Assembly (NCBI GenBank): GCA_032622095.1
Contig: CP136061.1
Coordinates: 127,110,754-127,174,753, forward strand
DNA: 64,000 nt
Direction of reading: 5' to 3'
From: Siphonodentalium dalli
Taxonomy: Eukaryota > Mollusca > Scaphopoda > Gadilida > Siphonodentaliidae
Shown here: in pieces, positions 44,773 to 57,402 of the stretch
How the letters are laid out: the number at the start of each line of letters is the position of its first letter
Position numbering within the stretch: the stretch's first letter is position 1
The notes under the pieces: generated by a model
What the model saw: only the letters and a program-made list of their open reading frames with translations
The model's database searches: none
Told to the model about the DNA's origin: nothing
Program-made: the position numbers and the translations under genes

Positions 44773-46211
44773 GCCACTTCAAATTGTTTGAGTTGTTTTC
44801 TGTTCTACAGAAGAAGCTATATTTATAACTGTCGCTGTTTATAGGCTGTAGTGAAATTAATTTTTATCGTTTTAGCAACTTAAAGGCCCAGTTAATTTTT
44901 CAGTCACTGATTTAGTGATTATTTTGTTTATAGTGACTTGATATATGGTTTTAATATCAATCTATGCCATGAAATATGATTAAAATACTATAATTTATCA
45001 CCATTTGAAACGTCTGTGTCTCATAGAGAAATAAAAAAAGCTGAAATCATTCTGCCCGATATGGCTCCCAGAATGCAATCTAAAGATGTATTTTCGATGG
45101 AAGGGGAATAACTCTATATTTTAAATATAGAGTTATTCCCCCTCCATTGAAAATAATACACTTTTTACTACAATCTAGATGAAACTTAAGCACAAAAACA
45201 CATTGGTAACTCCACAAATACAGCATATTCACAGTTTATCACGCTGGATAAGTAGATAATACAATGTTTTGGAGCTTCCTCTTTCAAATGGTATATATTA
45301 TGGCATATATTTTATATAATGTAATCTGGGGGTTCGAAAATCATGTGGGCCTTTAAACAAATATGAACTGATTTTGTTGATATTCGGTATATGAGATTTG
45401 CTCAACAATGTCTTGTTCAAGTTTGAAAACTGACCAGGTCCAGCTGCCAGGTCTGCATATTTTCAGCAGAGCTACTGTCCTTAATTAGTTAATTTATGTG
45501 AATGTCAGACTTCTTCAACAGTGCTGTATATATATGATAGCTATTTATGTTTATAAATGCATTTTCATTTCAAGTCCAATTGTTTCACATAGCTACCACA
45601 ACTCGACCCCTCATCTCTGATGCAAATTCTTGTAGTTGATTTGGTGTAGCTCAAATTATATTTGCACTGATACAGATCAAAGAGGTTATCGGTGTTTAAA
45701 TGTAAATGATTTGCACTTCAGTACATTTGGGATTATTAATACTTTAGCATGAGCTTCAGTGGAAACCATTTATACTTTAATAGATTATACAAAACCAAGT
45801 AATATAATCATGTAATTACTGTGAATGTTGATAGCTACCATTCATAGGGGATATCCCATCAGGTCAGCTCCAAGTGTATGAGACATAAAGTTTGATGAAA
45901 GCATGGATAATTTGTCTACAATCTTATCAGATTTACTTCTCTGGAACTGTGATTCAGATTACTGTTCTGTAAGTCAGACCGGATTTCCTCTATTCCATTG
46001 TCTCAGACTGGGCTCTATTTCATTGCAAAGCAGAAACCAGTCTCCATAAAAGGTGATATCAATGAACAGTGACTTGCCAAAACCTTGTGCCAAATGAAAA
46101 TATTTTTTCCCAAATGTGAATTATTTTGGCATTTGGCAAAATTGGCTAGCAGCGTGAACCCTGTCCCTGATCTGTTATTCCAGTAGACAAGCCATTCTGG
46201 TGAAACAGATA
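44773..46211. other. No gene; one perfect-looking hairpin
   Basis: 45097-45155 is a hairpin with GGGGAATAACTCTATATT paired to AATATAGAGTTATTCCCC around TTAA. The rest is AT-rich and unassigned. Confidence 0.5.
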
Positions 46212-46215
46212 TTAA

Positions 46216-46428
46216 ACCTTTCATGACGTAGCTGCGCTGGTGTAGCATTATAAATCCTGTGCCAGTGCATTTTCTTATATATGCGAGTCTCCCATAGGGA
46301 GCCTCACATATATTTAAAGAGAATGCACTTGCTTACAAGGCCAAGGTATATTTTTGTTAGCCCAATGCATTCTCTTGCATTGGCACAGGGTTTTCGCAAA
46401 ATTTCACGAAGATCCAGTCATGAAAGGG
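46216..46428. mobile_element. TTAA-flanked MITE, copy 1
   Basis: Flanked by TTAA (46212-46215 and 46429-46432). Ends ACCTTTCATGACG and GTCATGAAAGGG; subterminal GTGCCAGTGCATT and AATGCATTGGCAC... segments pair. TTAA targets with CCC/GGG ends are the signature of piggyBac-type elements. Non-coding. Confidence 0.85.
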
Positions 46429-46626
46429 TTAAAGTTCCCTAAAGTAATCAAAGTTAGTTTTATATACCGATAAATGCTCACAACAATACCAAGTACATAT
46501 GTGTACACTATCATAGTTTAATACCAAAAAAAAGTCATATGCAAATTCTATTTATGGTGACTCCTGATTCAAGCTGGAATTTCCAAGCGCATGTCATCAG
46601 AAATGTAACGAATATCTGCTTAATAC

Positions 46627-47137
46627 TAGAGCTGGGACGGTTATGGGTTTTTCGTGACCGGTTATGAATGGCAAAAAAACGCGATTAACCGGTTAACCAC
46701 ATATTATAGGTACTATTATGGGTGGGTAAGCCCAGTATGCAGAACGGCGATGATTGTGATGCTCACTGACATGGTAAGTTTGAGAACGGCTCCTGCCCAT
46801 TATACAAAGAAGTTGTCACCCATGACACACATATTCACATATCTAATTAAGTACACATCTTCAATTTATTACTGAATAAAATAAATTTACAATGTCATTC
46901 CCCTGTGAGGCTGTGTTGTGTTCATTTATTGTCCTTGTAAAATTACTCCATCGCCATCGGGATATGTGATCGGGCGGGAAGCTGAACACACCGACACGGA
47001 AGTGACGACTAGAAAGGTTTAATATACGTTCCGGAATATTTTATTGATTATTCCGCAATTTCCGGTAGCTGGGTGGGCGAACAATTATTATTTATTCTTA
47101 ATGAAATATTTACATATACGTTGGTATGTGATGTTGT

Positions 47138-47192
<55 letters not shown>

Positions 47193-47563
47193 ATGGATTG
47201 AAGGGCTGGGAGTCTCAAGAAATAACTAGTCGTTGATAACAAAAATAATTATCTTCCTGATAATAATACTGAATACGAGTCATGCGATGTGACAATGTTG
47301 TAAGATCACACGTGTGCTGACCCTTTGATGTTTCGTTTTGACGTCGGCAGGCTGTTAAATGTAGCCTTCAAAGAGCCGACACACCGCGTTTGATGTTGTT
47401 CCGTCAGTCTCGGATTCATTTTAATTGACGGAGACAGATTAACCCTCTTATAGCCAGTTATAGCTGACCATCACAGTGATCATACACTATAACGGCAAAT
47501 CCGTGACCGGTCACGGCCATAGTTGGTGGTTAACCGGTTAACCGCATAACCGTCCCAGCTCTA
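46627..47563. mobile_element. 937-bp hAT-family non-autonomous element
   Basis: TAGAGCTGGGACGGTTATG at the left is repeated in perfect inversion at the right (19 bp), and CTTAATAC flanks both sides exactly (46619-46626 and 47564-47571). An 8-bp duplication with TAG-GCTGGG-type ends is diagnostic of hAT elements. Subterminal copies of AACCGGTTAACC and GACCGGT lie inside both ends, as expected of transposase-binding repeats. The interior contains a 53-base G run (47139-47191) and no transposase. Confidence 0.92.
47139..47191 (+). repeat. 53-base poly-G run
   Basis: The longest homopolymer in the window; the true length in the genome may differ because such runs are poorly sequenced. Frames of poly-Gly or poly-Pro across it are meaningless. 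Confidence 0.9.
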
Positions 47564-47571
47564 CTTAATAC

Positions 47572-48164
47572 ATGTGTAATAGTGTTTAATATGTTTAATA
47601 GTGTTGTCCGATATCACCTGTCTTAACAAACAGACTGAAAGTGAAATGTTAAGAGATACTATATTAACTCAGTGGATTACTGGAAAATTTCTGCCAAATT
47701 CTGGGGAATCTTTAGTAACATTTCCTATACCTATACTAGTAAAGCTTGGCAATGCGCGCTATCTAGAAATATTGTTGAGTAACAGTACAAACCAGAGATA
47801 ACCATTCAGAAATAGACTTGCCGTAATCACACAACTAGTATAAATTAGACCTTCAAGTGGGAAGGAGAACAATTTTGATCAGTGAAGGAAATTTATTTAT
47901 TGATTATATGGCTTTATTGTTTCATGCGATACAGAGAGATATCTTTTTGCGCCGCTTTGTTAACTTATATCTCAACAACTGGGGAAGTTTCATCTCTTTA
48001 CATCGGTAAAAGTTATTCCTCTAACTTTTATTCTAGTACATTTAGCTCAACCTAAAACAGGTAAGTACTTAATATTATCCAGTACTCAGCTTGGTTTTTG
48101 CATTTTTACACTAGAAAATATTATACTTTAGACAATAATTATTAGATAAAGAGATTGCATACAT
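47572..48164. other. No gene seen
   Basis: AT-rich spacer between the hAT element and repeat I; an unsupported 66-codon frame at 47601-47801. Confidence 0.4.
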
Positions 48165-48640
48165 TAAAGGTACTCAATCCGATTTGATGGTCCCCATATC
48201 ATCAGATTCCAATAAGAACAACATTTTTTGAAATGGCACTTCAGTTATCAGAATCGATTAATTGCCCAAAAATAATGCTAATCGCAGTCAACTATAGTAT
48301 AAATTGCCCAAAACCTGTTATTTATCAAGATTTTGTTCAACGAATTTGTGCCAGTTTGTCAAATATCTGACACAAAAAAGCCACTTGATTTTAGAGTTAT
48401 CCATCTTCGTCCATAATTTGGTTTGAGACCATCTTCGCATCGACTTTTTACTGGGCCACTAAAATTTATCAGTGGTGAAACATAATAGATTTCAATCATC
48501 GATATCTGATCACCCTGAGCTTTGTTGGGTGGGTTCCTCGACTGGAATCAAATATTTTTACCCCCCCCCCCAAGCTAAGGAAATAGTAATTTGCGAGCGT
48601 TAATTTGGAATATGCAATTTTAATCATTTTGTTAAATTGC
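48165..48640 (-). repeat. Dispersed repeat family I, copy 2
   Basis: Reverse complement of 4610-4985; about 100 bp longer, with extra sequence around 48290-48480. A C run sits at 48559-48570 in the position of the G run of copy 1. Confidence 0.7.
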
Positions 48641-48753
48641 ACCTTTCAATTTTAATCTTCAAAGACTTGAAAACAACTAAGGATACTTTTAAAGATATAG
48701 TCAGGGTTCCACCATGTAGAGTGACAACAACAACAACAGCACATTTCATTTAA

Positions 48754-48958
48754 CCCTTCTATGACAACACCCTCTGCCAATGCATTCTCTTAGGGAGCCT
48801 CACATATATAAGAGAATACATTGGTCTAACAATACTTACATTGACCTTATAAGCCAGTGATATATGCAAGACTCCCTACAGGAGACTCGCATGTATAAGA
48901 GAATGCACTGCAACAGGATTTTAATGCTGCAGCAGCACAGCTCCCGTCATGAAAAGGG
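48754..48958. mobile_element. TTAA-flanked MITE, copy 2
   Basis: TTAA at 48750-48753, then CCCTTCTATGAC; right end GTCATGAAAAGGG followed by TTGA, a mutated TTAA. Interior phrases AGAATACATTGGTCTAACAAT and GAATGCACTG are shared with the other copies. Confidence 0.8.
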
Positions 48959-49179
48959 TTGAAATAGAATTTATGACATGAATACTAACAAACATTTATC
49001 ACTAAAAATTTCATAGAATGTTATCAATGTAATACATAATGACAAATCTGTTGCATATAAATATATCAATACAAAAAAGCAAACAAGCTCTGCATATATA
49101 AAATCGAAAGACACAAGACAACAACATGATTTTCTCCAACAACACATAATTATGTTGAAACTGATGTTACAGAACTAAC

Positions 49180-49350
49180 TGCCCATAGGGCACCTCACAT
49201 ATATAAGACAATCCATTGGTCTAACAATATTTACCTTGACCTTGTAAGCCAGTGCATTCTCTGATATAGGTGAGGCGCCCTATGGGAGACTCGCATATTT
49301 AAGAGAATGCACTGGCACAGGATGTTTAATGCAGCACCATCATGAAAGGG
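49180..49350. mobile_element. TTAA-flanked MITE, copy 3 (left end lost)
   Basis: Right end ATCATGAAAGGG followed by TTAA; the left CCCTTTCATGAC end is missing. Interior TTGGTCTAACAATA and GCCAGTGCATTCTCT match the family. Confidence 0.75.
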
Positions 49351-49460
49351 TTAATTTTCGCAATTAAATGCCACATGTCCACTTAGTAGCTACAAATATT
49401 TGAGAAATGCCACATACAGATAGTGATAGAGATGAATTTTTGATAATTTCAAACTGCATG

Positions 49461-49673
49461 CAGTAATGCTCTAAATGATTGACTCCTTAACCACAGCAGA
49501 ATTACGGGTCATTTTTCAGGATTTAGTCGGAAATATGGCTTATTGCCATTCATCAGAAAGCTCTCACTGAGAGCTTTCCGATGAATGGCAACAAGCCATA
49601 TTTCCGACAAAATCCTGAAAAATTACCCATAATTCTGCTGTGGTTAAGGAGTCAATGATTTAGAGCATTACTG
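49461..49673. mobile_element. TA-flanked palindromic MITE, copy 1
   Basis: Ends CAGTAATGCTCTAAAT and ATTTAGAGCATTACTG; arms pair almost completely around GAGAGCTTTC-type sequence, giving a hairpin of about 213 bp. The right flank is TA. CAGT ends with TA targets suit the mariner/pogo group. Non-coding. Confidence 0.85.
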
Positions 49674-52047
49674 TACACACACAGCTTGATCTGGACTGTA
49701 CCAACAACTCCGCGAATAGTCTGTCTGTCATTTGTTCAGTTTACTTGTCATATTTAAAAAAAAACATTTTTCAACAGAACAAAGCAGAAAACAAAGTTAA
49801 ATTAAATTATTTTGTTGTTGTTGTAACTAGAGGTCTGGAACTAGGAAAGCATCTTTAACCTTGTTTTATTTTTGTCTCCAACTGTCTTTTAGAAATGATT
49901 TGAATTGGTTTAGGGAGCCAGCATCTGTGCATAGATCTGTAACTTTGTTCCAGGAGTCTATTGCCCAATAGGTACAGTTATTAATTAAATGTGTTTTGAG
50001 TGAACTTCTTGTTATAGCTTGGTTATTATGACAAAGTTTTTTAATTTCAAAGCCTTCCCAGATTCCAGACTGGCCTATGAATCAAGACTTGGCTGATAGC
50101 TAAAACTGTTTTCTAAAATCTGGTGCATTTATCACATGGAGTGTCAAATGAGGGAAGCATCATTAATCTACACTCTCGCTTGCTTTTTGCACAGGTAGAA
50201 TTTCTAACCAACAAACTGCAACTGTAATTGCAGAACAAAGATGTAGGTTAAAGCATTCCTCTGCCCAGATGTCTGGCCACATGTGCCTAGCAAGTGCAAG
50301 ATGCAATGCATTTTAACAGGCACATTGCGCAATGTATTGCCAGCTTTCAGATGTATGTGCTGTGCCCCAAACCACAATTGGTTATAGTGTAACTTAATCT
50401 TCAAAAAACAGATAGCATCTTACTGTTGGCTTGGTTGTGTCTAGAGCATTCAAGCTCACAGCCAGAGATGCCACAGCAGATTTAACTCTTTGTTTTTCTG
50501 CTTTTCCTTATTCAAGGCCTCTACTCAGGGGCGCTGGCAGCAACCAAGCAGAGTTCGCGCTGTGATAACAAATTTCATTTCGCCATACTTTTTTTTACCC
50601 CAAAATCGGAAATCAAATTAGAAAAACTCAAATCGATTTTGTAACAGGAGCGACATTAGAATAAAATTTACAGTATGATTTGCTAATTGATTAGGTGATC
50701 AGTTTAATGGGTAATAAACTGCACTCATGACAGTGCACTAGCAAACAATGCAAATGCAATAAAACAGTAATGGAGATTATAACACTAATGAATCTTTTGT
50801 CTGTCATAAGTTGAATGGTAGATGGTCGGTAACTAGTGGTATATTGTCAATTGGTAACATTGGTGGGATTAAAGAAGCCTGTGAGACCAGAAAATGAGGA
50901 TTTAATTTGGCCAACAAAAATCCGAATTGCCAAAAATTATGCCAAAAGATTGTTTGGCCCAGCATGAACACTGCATCCAAGGACAAGGGGGCACAACTTC
51001 CAGAAACAATCCTGATTGTAATTAAGCACTAAAGTCAAGGAAAATGTCCCAAGCAAAACTTGAAGTGACCTACTCATTTGAGTTGGTGTAGGGACAACAT
51101 TACCAAAGTTTGTTTTGCTCTAATCTGAGTCAATTGTCAAAATTTTCGAAAAACAATGATATCCCTAACTTGTCTGGTCATTGCCAGTACAATCACTATC
51201 ATGACAGTGATCGATGGTATAATTTTTGTATATTTCTCAGTCTTTAAGACATTCCTGGACAAAAAGCAGTAATTAGAGGCCCATATTTATCTGCTACATG
51301 TATACACAAAAACATATACATAAAATCACTAAATTTATCCTAAATTACTGTATATTTGGTGATTTAAACTGACCAAGTTCGTTTGAACCTCACAATATTA
51401 TATATGTATATATAATTTGATAAAAGGTATCTCAAAACATACCTACACGGAAGATTTCCGAACAAATTCATCGATATACTACCGGTAGTAGCGCTTAAAA
51501 TTCATGTTTTGTTTCTTATATTTTTTGATAAATTTTAGTTTGTTCATGTAAGTTCTGGGTCAATGTTTTTGACAGCAGTCACGTATAAATTGCAAATAGT
51601 AGTAATGGGAAGAAAATCTAGAGCTGCCGTCACTCTGAAACATTTATCGTACTACATAACCTTGATGAATAAAAGAAAGAGTGCGTGAAGTTTTAAAATA
51701 GTTTTATGTTAAGATAACACAATATACATTTTCCGGACATTCTGTTTCCGATTCTGGAATTCAGATAAATTATACAAAGCTAACAAAGGGCTGTTTTTTA
51801 TTGGGACCCAAATATCGTGTTTCAAATTTGTATATTTTAGAATTTCAATGCATCTTTCTGGGACATATAAATACTCGTAGAAAGGTACATGTAGTTCAAT
51901 ATGTGTGAACCTATTTCGATACAGGGAAAAATAGAAAATATTATTAGGTATATTTTGGAGCGCAAACCGTCATGTGGCTTTAAGCTTCTGAGAATTTCCC
52001 ACTATTTTTACCTACATGATTTCACATGAGAATGACGTACCCGATCA
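49674..52047. other. No gene seen
   Basis: AT-rich with unsupported frames only (50204-50404 and 50804-50986, both minus). Confidence 0.4.
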
Positions 52048-52049
52048 TA

Positions 52050-52178
52050 CAGTAATGCCCTAAATAATTAACTCCTTAACCACAGCAGAATTATGGGTAA
52101 CTTTTCAGGATTTAGTCGGAAATATGGCTTGTTGACATTCATCGGAAAGCTCTCAGTCGATTATTTAGGACATTACTG
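52050..52178. mobile_element. TA-flanked MITE, copy 2 (internally deleted)
   Basis: TA on both sides (52048-52049 and 52179-52180), ends CAGTAATGCCCTAAAT and CATTACTG. Only 129 bp: most of the right arm is missing. Confidence 0.85.
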
Positions 52179-52347
52179 TAATTGTGTATGTCATTTTGAA
52201 CTAAACACTTTCGAAAATATAATCAGGTTTGTCCAGAAAATGCCACTTTTTTCAGTCAATGATGTTGGCATAATTTCTGAAATGGCAAAAATTTTGTATT
52301 AAATCATACACCATCTGAAAACACTTTCTACAGCAAATATCATTTAA

Positions 52348-52494
52348 CCCTTCCATGACTGGAGCTTCCTGAAATTTTTCAAAAACCCTGTGCCAATGCA
52401 TTCTCTTGTATATGCAAGTCTCCCATAGGGATGCTCAACAGAACAGTTGTAGCCAGTGCATTCTCTTATATATGTGAGGCTCATCATGAAAGGG
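52348..52494. mobile_element. TTAA-flanked MITE, copy 4
   Basis: TTAA at 52344-52347 and 52495-52498; ends CCCTTCCATGAC and ATCATGAAAGGG. 147 bp, shortened internally. Confidence 0.88.
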
Positions 52495-52609
52495 TTAAGC
52501 CCCTGTGATTTCAGGCTTTAAATTATTTTGAACATGCATGGTGTGTCACTGTTAAACTACTGAAAAGTATAATATGTTCAGGGGTGGCACCATGATTTCC
52601 CTGATCCAG

Positions 52610-52765
52610 GGCTTATGATACCTGGCAGGGGGGCTGCTACAGGATCCCCGAAGCTACCAGGCTGACTATTGCAGATTTTCATGACTTGGGGGGGGGGGGG
52701 GGGGGCTAACCCTCTCTTGACAGGAGGCTGTAAACCCCCACCCCCTCTGTTACCCCGGTCTGGTG
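52610..52765 (+). repeat. Dispersed repeat H, copy 2, with G run
   Basis: Relative of 25335-25505 (CTACCAGGCTGACTATTGCAGAT). The G run at 52689-52706 lies where copy 1 has a shorter G stretch. Confidence 0.55.
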
Positions 52766-53524
52766 CAAGTGCAACAAATAATTTGAAACAGTATTCAACT
52801 ATGTCATCCTGAAAGTGAATCTGATCTGGATCAAATTGAAATTGGAATATAGTACATTGTAATACAACCCTCCCCCAACATCATGAACTTGATGTTTGCA
52901 ATAAGTAATTCATAAAGTATTTACAGCACATGTGGTAATAAACATGAAGTATGAGGTTTCTAGATTAATTTCCCACATTTTTCTGAATAATCGTGGGTAA
53001 TGAAAAACAAATTAACATGGTTAATTAACTTTTGTGAACTTCGATAATTACCCACATAAAGTGGATTGACAGGTTTCCATATAATATCTTATCACAATAT
53101 TAGCACAATAGTGTAAGTGAAATGCTATGCCACATAAATACAGGTAGAATCCTAATTAATTTCCTCTGGCATCTATCTGTATTAACGAAGGTCTATGTTA
53201 CGGTATGACCACCAGAGGGGTAATCTAATCTAATACTAACTCATACTACGTAGTATATTGTCGCGTCATCATCTAGCCTTTTTTTAAACATTCCTTTGAA
53301 AGCTCTAGACTTAGGCCTTAGGACATAGATTATATAAATGTATACTTAATATAATAGGACAATAGCACAACGCGATCATGTTAGTACAAACATGAGGTAT
53401 GGATGCTGTAAACGCTAAACATGTAGGGCCATAATAGTAACTGATATCTGGGCCACACATAATATCTCAGGAATATTTGTTCAGATATATGATATACTGG
53501 AGGGAAATTGCACACCAAGACAAA
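52766..53524. other. No gene seen
   Basis: AT-rich; nothing recognised. Confidence 0.4.
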
Positions 53525-53526
53525 TA

Positions 53527-53689
53527 CAGTAATGCCCTAAATAATCAATCCCTTAACCACAGCAGAATTATGGGTAACTTTTCAGGTATTAGTTGGAAAT
53601 ATGACTTGTTGCCATTCATCGGAAAGCTCTCAGTTAACTTACCCATAATTCTGCTGTGGTTAAGGGGTTGATTATTTAGGGCATTACTG
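53527..53689. mobile_element. TA-flanked MITE, copy 3
   Basis: TA on both sides; ends CAGTAATGCCCTAAAT and ATTTAGGGCATTACTG, perfectly inverted for 16 bp. 163 bp. Confidence 0.88.
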
Positions 53690-54311
53690 TAGTTGAGAGC
53701 ATTCTATTGCACTCCTGGATATTTTAACCACCACACATTAATATATCAGTGCTAAAAGGGGAGACTCAGTAAACAAGACAAAGGCTGTAGATTTATGAAC
53801 TGACAATGGACACTGTATGGCATCAATCCTAAGGAACCCATTAAACAGACCACCAAGTAATTTCAGTCAAACAAGTGTCTTACAACAAATGAAGCTACTA
53901 ATTATACCAGCTCGTTATGTCGTCACCTATCCAGGATTGGTACCTGGCAACCTGTGGCTCGAATCATTATCACTCCCACTCGTCTCTAATCACTTCATGA
54001 TCTTTTTCTAACATCTCAGTCGCTTTTCTTTCCTCTCAAAAAACAAAGCCTGTACACCAAATTTCCATTCAACAATGGATATGTAATAAGAAGAAACAAT
54101 CGTAACTTAGTTTCGATGAAAGGGGTCACTCTCACCAAGAGCTCGGCTGTCTCACGGTGCATACCCCACCTGGCATACCTGCCATACCACCAATAATTAT
54201 TCACTATTCCAAACTCTTTATGCCATCTCAAATAAAATATTTGTAGATCTCTCAAGTTCAATGTGAAAGTTTAAAAAAAAAAAAAAGTTGGACCAGAAGA
54301 GAACATACATG
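53690..54311. other. No gene; A run
   Basis: Unsupported frames at 53817-54011 (plus) and 54016-54261 (minus); the latter has protein-like composition but no recognised motif. Confidence 0.35.
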
Positions 54312-54473
54312 TACTCTAACATATATAAGAGAATGCACTGGCTTAAAAGTTAAAGGTAAATATTGTTAGGCCAATGTATTCTCTAATATATGCGAGGGGA
54401 GACTCGCATATATAAGAGAATGCATTGGCACAGGGTTTTCGAAAAATTTCAGGAAGCTCGAGTCACGGAAGTG
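54312..54473. mobile_element. TTAA-flanked MITE, copy 5 (eroded)
   Basis: Right end AGTCACGGAAGTG followed by TTAA; interior AAGAGAATGCACTGGC and TTGTTAGGCCAATGTATTCTC match the family. Left end not recognisable. Confidence 0.7.
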
Positions 54474-54862
54474 TTAATTGTTGTTAAAAAATTACATTAC
54501 AAAAACAAAATAATAAAATAAACAAAACACAACAAAAAACAAAAAAATGTACTTCTTTAACTTGCAATTCAGAAGACACAACAACAGAATGTAAATTGTG
54601 CATGTCACAGAGGAAGTCTGGTCTGGATATGCATGTGCCTTTAAATCACAAGCACTCAGACTAGGATTAGTTTATGCCAGTTATTAAGATATCTAGTATA
54701 CTACAAGGAAAGGCTGAAAACAAAGAGTATGCCAAATGAGGTTTGTTGCACTCAATCAAATGAAGCTACCCACTCTTGCATATGGGATCCCATTGTAAAA
54801 TACAGGTTTGACCAGAATACTAATGAGCCGTCAGTGAGGAAATGATCTTAGAAACATTAGCT
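54474..54862. other. No gene seen
   Basis: A-rich; nothing recognised. 54670-54850 resembles 57185-57570 in phrases such as GTATGCCAAATGAGG / GTATGGCCAAAAGAGG and TAATGAGCC, a small dispersed duplicate. Confidence 0.4.
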
Positions 54863-55077
54863 AGGGTAATGCCAGAAGTATATTACCCTTTAACCACAGC
54901 AGAATTATGAGAAATTTTTCAGGATTTAGTCAGAAATATTGCTTGCTGCCATTCATCGGAGAGGCTCTCGATGAGAGCTTTCCGATGAATGGCAAAAAGC
55001 CATATTTCTGACTAAATCCTGAAAAATTTCCCATAATTCTGCTGTGGTTTAGGGGTCGATTATTTACGACATTACTG
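54863..55077. mobile_element. TA-flanked MITE, copy 4
   Basis: Right end GACATTACTG followed by TA; left end degenerate (GGTAATGCC). Arms pair through CCACAGCAGAATTATG and GATTTAGTCAGAAATA. Confidence 0.75.
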
Positions 55078-55109
55078 TATTTATGATGCAAGATCTGCTG
55101 TTTGTGACA

Positions 55110-55380
55110 GAACGTCATTCTGTGTGTGGTATAACTAAAGTAATTATACCCCCTTTTACAAAAAAGGGGGGGATTAACTGTTTTGCACCTGTCTGTCCAT
55201 GCATCCGACCGTGTGTCTAGCCATGCGTACATCCGTCCGTCCGATCACTGTTCATTTCATAACTTGAACAGCAGGACGCGGATCTCAATGAAATTTGGTA
55301 TGTACTTTCACTACTATTAGGACATTCAATAGAGGGTTCCATTGTTTTATTCAGGTTTTCCATTCTAGAGTTATTCATTT
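55110..55380 (+). repeat. Dispersed repeat F, unit left of element D
   Basis: Shares GGTATAACTA.AGTA.TTATACCCCCTTTT, CATTTCATAACTTGAACA and GGATCTCAATGAAATTTGG with 60430-60590 and 62970-63130. A second version of the last part lies at 56290-56470 beyond element D. Confidence 0.7.
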
Positions 55381-56287
55381 TTATACGCCCTTTTTGAAAA
55401 AAGGTCGTATTATGTTATCAGTCTGTCTGTCCGTCCGTCCGTCCGTCCATCCGTCCGTCCGTCCGTCCGTTAACATTTTTGGTTTCCGATCGATAACTCC
55501 AGTTTGGATTATTTGATCTGAACCAAAGTTGTTATGTGTATTTCCCAGCTAAAGATACAGGCCAAGTTCGAATATGGGTTATGTCCAATTATTTTTACAT
55601 GAGTTACGGCCCTTTTTCGACTTAGAATTTTACCGTCTGTTAACATTTTTGGTTTCCGACCGATAACTCCAGTTTGGATTATTTGATCTGAACCAAAGTT
55701 GCTATGTGTATTTCCCAGCTAAAGATACAGGCCAAGTTCGAATATGGGTTCCGTCCAATTATTTTCACATGAGTTACGGCCCTTTTTCGACTTAGAATTT
55801 GACCGGCTGTTAATATTTTTGGTTTCCGACCGATAACTCCAGTTTGGATTATTTTATCTGAACCAAAGTTGGTATGTGTATTTCCCAGCTAAAGATACAG
55901 GCCAAGTTCGAATATGGGTTCCGTTCAATTATTTTTATATGAGTTACGGCCATTTTTCAACTTAGAATTTGACCAATTTCATAACATTTTGGTTTCCGAC
56001 CGATAACTCCAGTTTTTATTATTTGAGCTGAACCAAAGCTGGTATGTGTATTTCCCAGCTAAAACTACACGCCAAGTTTGAATATAGGTTCTGTCTAATT
56101 ATTTTTACATGAGCTATGGCCATTTTTCGACTTAGAATTTGACCACATTTTGGCATTGAAATTAGGGGTATATCAGATTTTCTTTAAATGTAAGCTCAAA
56201 GTATTATCTTATTTTGCGATAGTACAATTCGAAATGGCTAAAGGGCGTATTTTGCCACGCCCTAGCGATGCTCTTCTTGTTTATCTG
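55381..56287 (+). mobile_element. Dispersed element D, longer copy
   Basis: Starts TTTTTATACGCCCTTTTTG, then a (GTCC)n tract (55418-55470), four tandem units of about 175 bp starting with TTTGGTTTCCGA and CGATAACTCCAGTTT, and ends around AAGGGCGTATTTTGCCACGCCC. The inverted relative at 10885-11484 has two units. The frame 56150-56470 resembles the 10857-11054 minus frame in its first part only. Non-autonomous; superfamily unknown. Confidence 0.75.
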
Positions 56288-56859
56288 GAAATGTTGGCTT
56301 TTTGGTCTGTCCGATGTCTGTTCAGGGCTTCAGGCCATAACTTGAACAGTAACACTTGGATCTCAATAAAATTCGGTATGGATGTTCACCACTATAAGGA
56401 CATTCAATGGCGTATTCAATCGTTTTGTTTAGATCTTTCGTTCTATAGTTATTCATCTTTGTTTATATGAAAATGCCGATTTTTTGGTCCATCTGTCTGA
56501 GTATATCAGTCATAGCTAGGTTATAGATATGCCCACACTAGGCGGTATGCCACAAGGAGGTATACACCTAACGACAGTCAGTCCATCTCTTGTTTATACA
56601 GTGAAGATGTAGTTCCTATGCTGTGTGGAGGTTGAAGGGGGTATATGTTGTTGCAATTTGTTCAATTCAATTTCACCATGATTCAAACATATTTTCAGAA
56701 GAATGTTTACATAAAATGAGATGTTAGTTTCATAAAATCTTGTGAACTAGACCGTATCTCTTTCGAATTGAAGTGGCAAGCCATGTTCAAGAAAGAGTCA
56801 AGCCCATCATCTGAGGGGCCTGGCATTAAAATAATACTTCCAAATACATTAATGTGCTA
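56288..56859. repeat. Second F unit and flank
   Basis: 56315-56470 is a further F unit (AACTTGAACAGTAACACTTGGATCTCAATAAAATTCGG). 56500-56860 holds nothing recognised. Confidence 0.5.
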
Positions 56860-57074
56860 CAGTAATGTCCTAAATAATTGACCCCTAAACCACAGCAGAA
56901 TTATTTTTGAAATTTTTCAGGATTTAGTCGGAAATATGGCTTGCTGCCATTCATCTGAAAGCTCTCACCGATAGCTTTCCGATGAATGGCAGCAAGCCAT
57001 ATTTCTGACTAAATCCTGAAAAATTTCCCATAATTCTGCTGTGGTTTAGGGGTCGATTATTCAGGACATTACTG
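56860..57074. mobile_element. TA-flanked MITE, copy 5
   Basis: Left flank TA; ends CAGTAATGTCCTAAAT and CATTACTG. Near-complete hairpin with AGCTTTCCGATGAATGGCAGC at the centre. Confidence 0.85.
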
Positions 57075-57222
57075 TGCTTCAACATGCATCAATAAAGTCA
57101 TAACACAAGGGAGTTTTCAGAATCATATTTTATCCAGGATCTGTTCCAGAATGGCTATAGATGCGCCTACAAAGCACAAACCTCAAACAAGGAATAGTTT
57201 ATGTGAATTGGTTGTTAAGATA

Positions 57223-57402
57223 CAGTAATGCCCTAAGTAATCGACTTCTTAAACACAGCAGAATTATGGGTAACTTTTCAGGATTTAGTCGGAAATATGG
57301 CTTGTTGACATTCATCAGAAAGCTCTATATTTCCGACTAAATCCTGAAAAGTTACCCATAATTCTGCTGAGTTTAAGGAGTCAATTACTTAGGGCATTAC
57401 TG
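57223..57402. mobile_element. TA-flanked MITE, copy 6
   Basis: TA on both sides (57221-57222 and 57403-57404); ends CAGTAATGCCCTAAGT and ACTTAGGGCATTACTG. 180 bp. Confidence 0.88.

Noticed and set aside
47044-47242. Poly-Gly and poly-Pro frames
   Set aside because: Produced by the 53-base G run.
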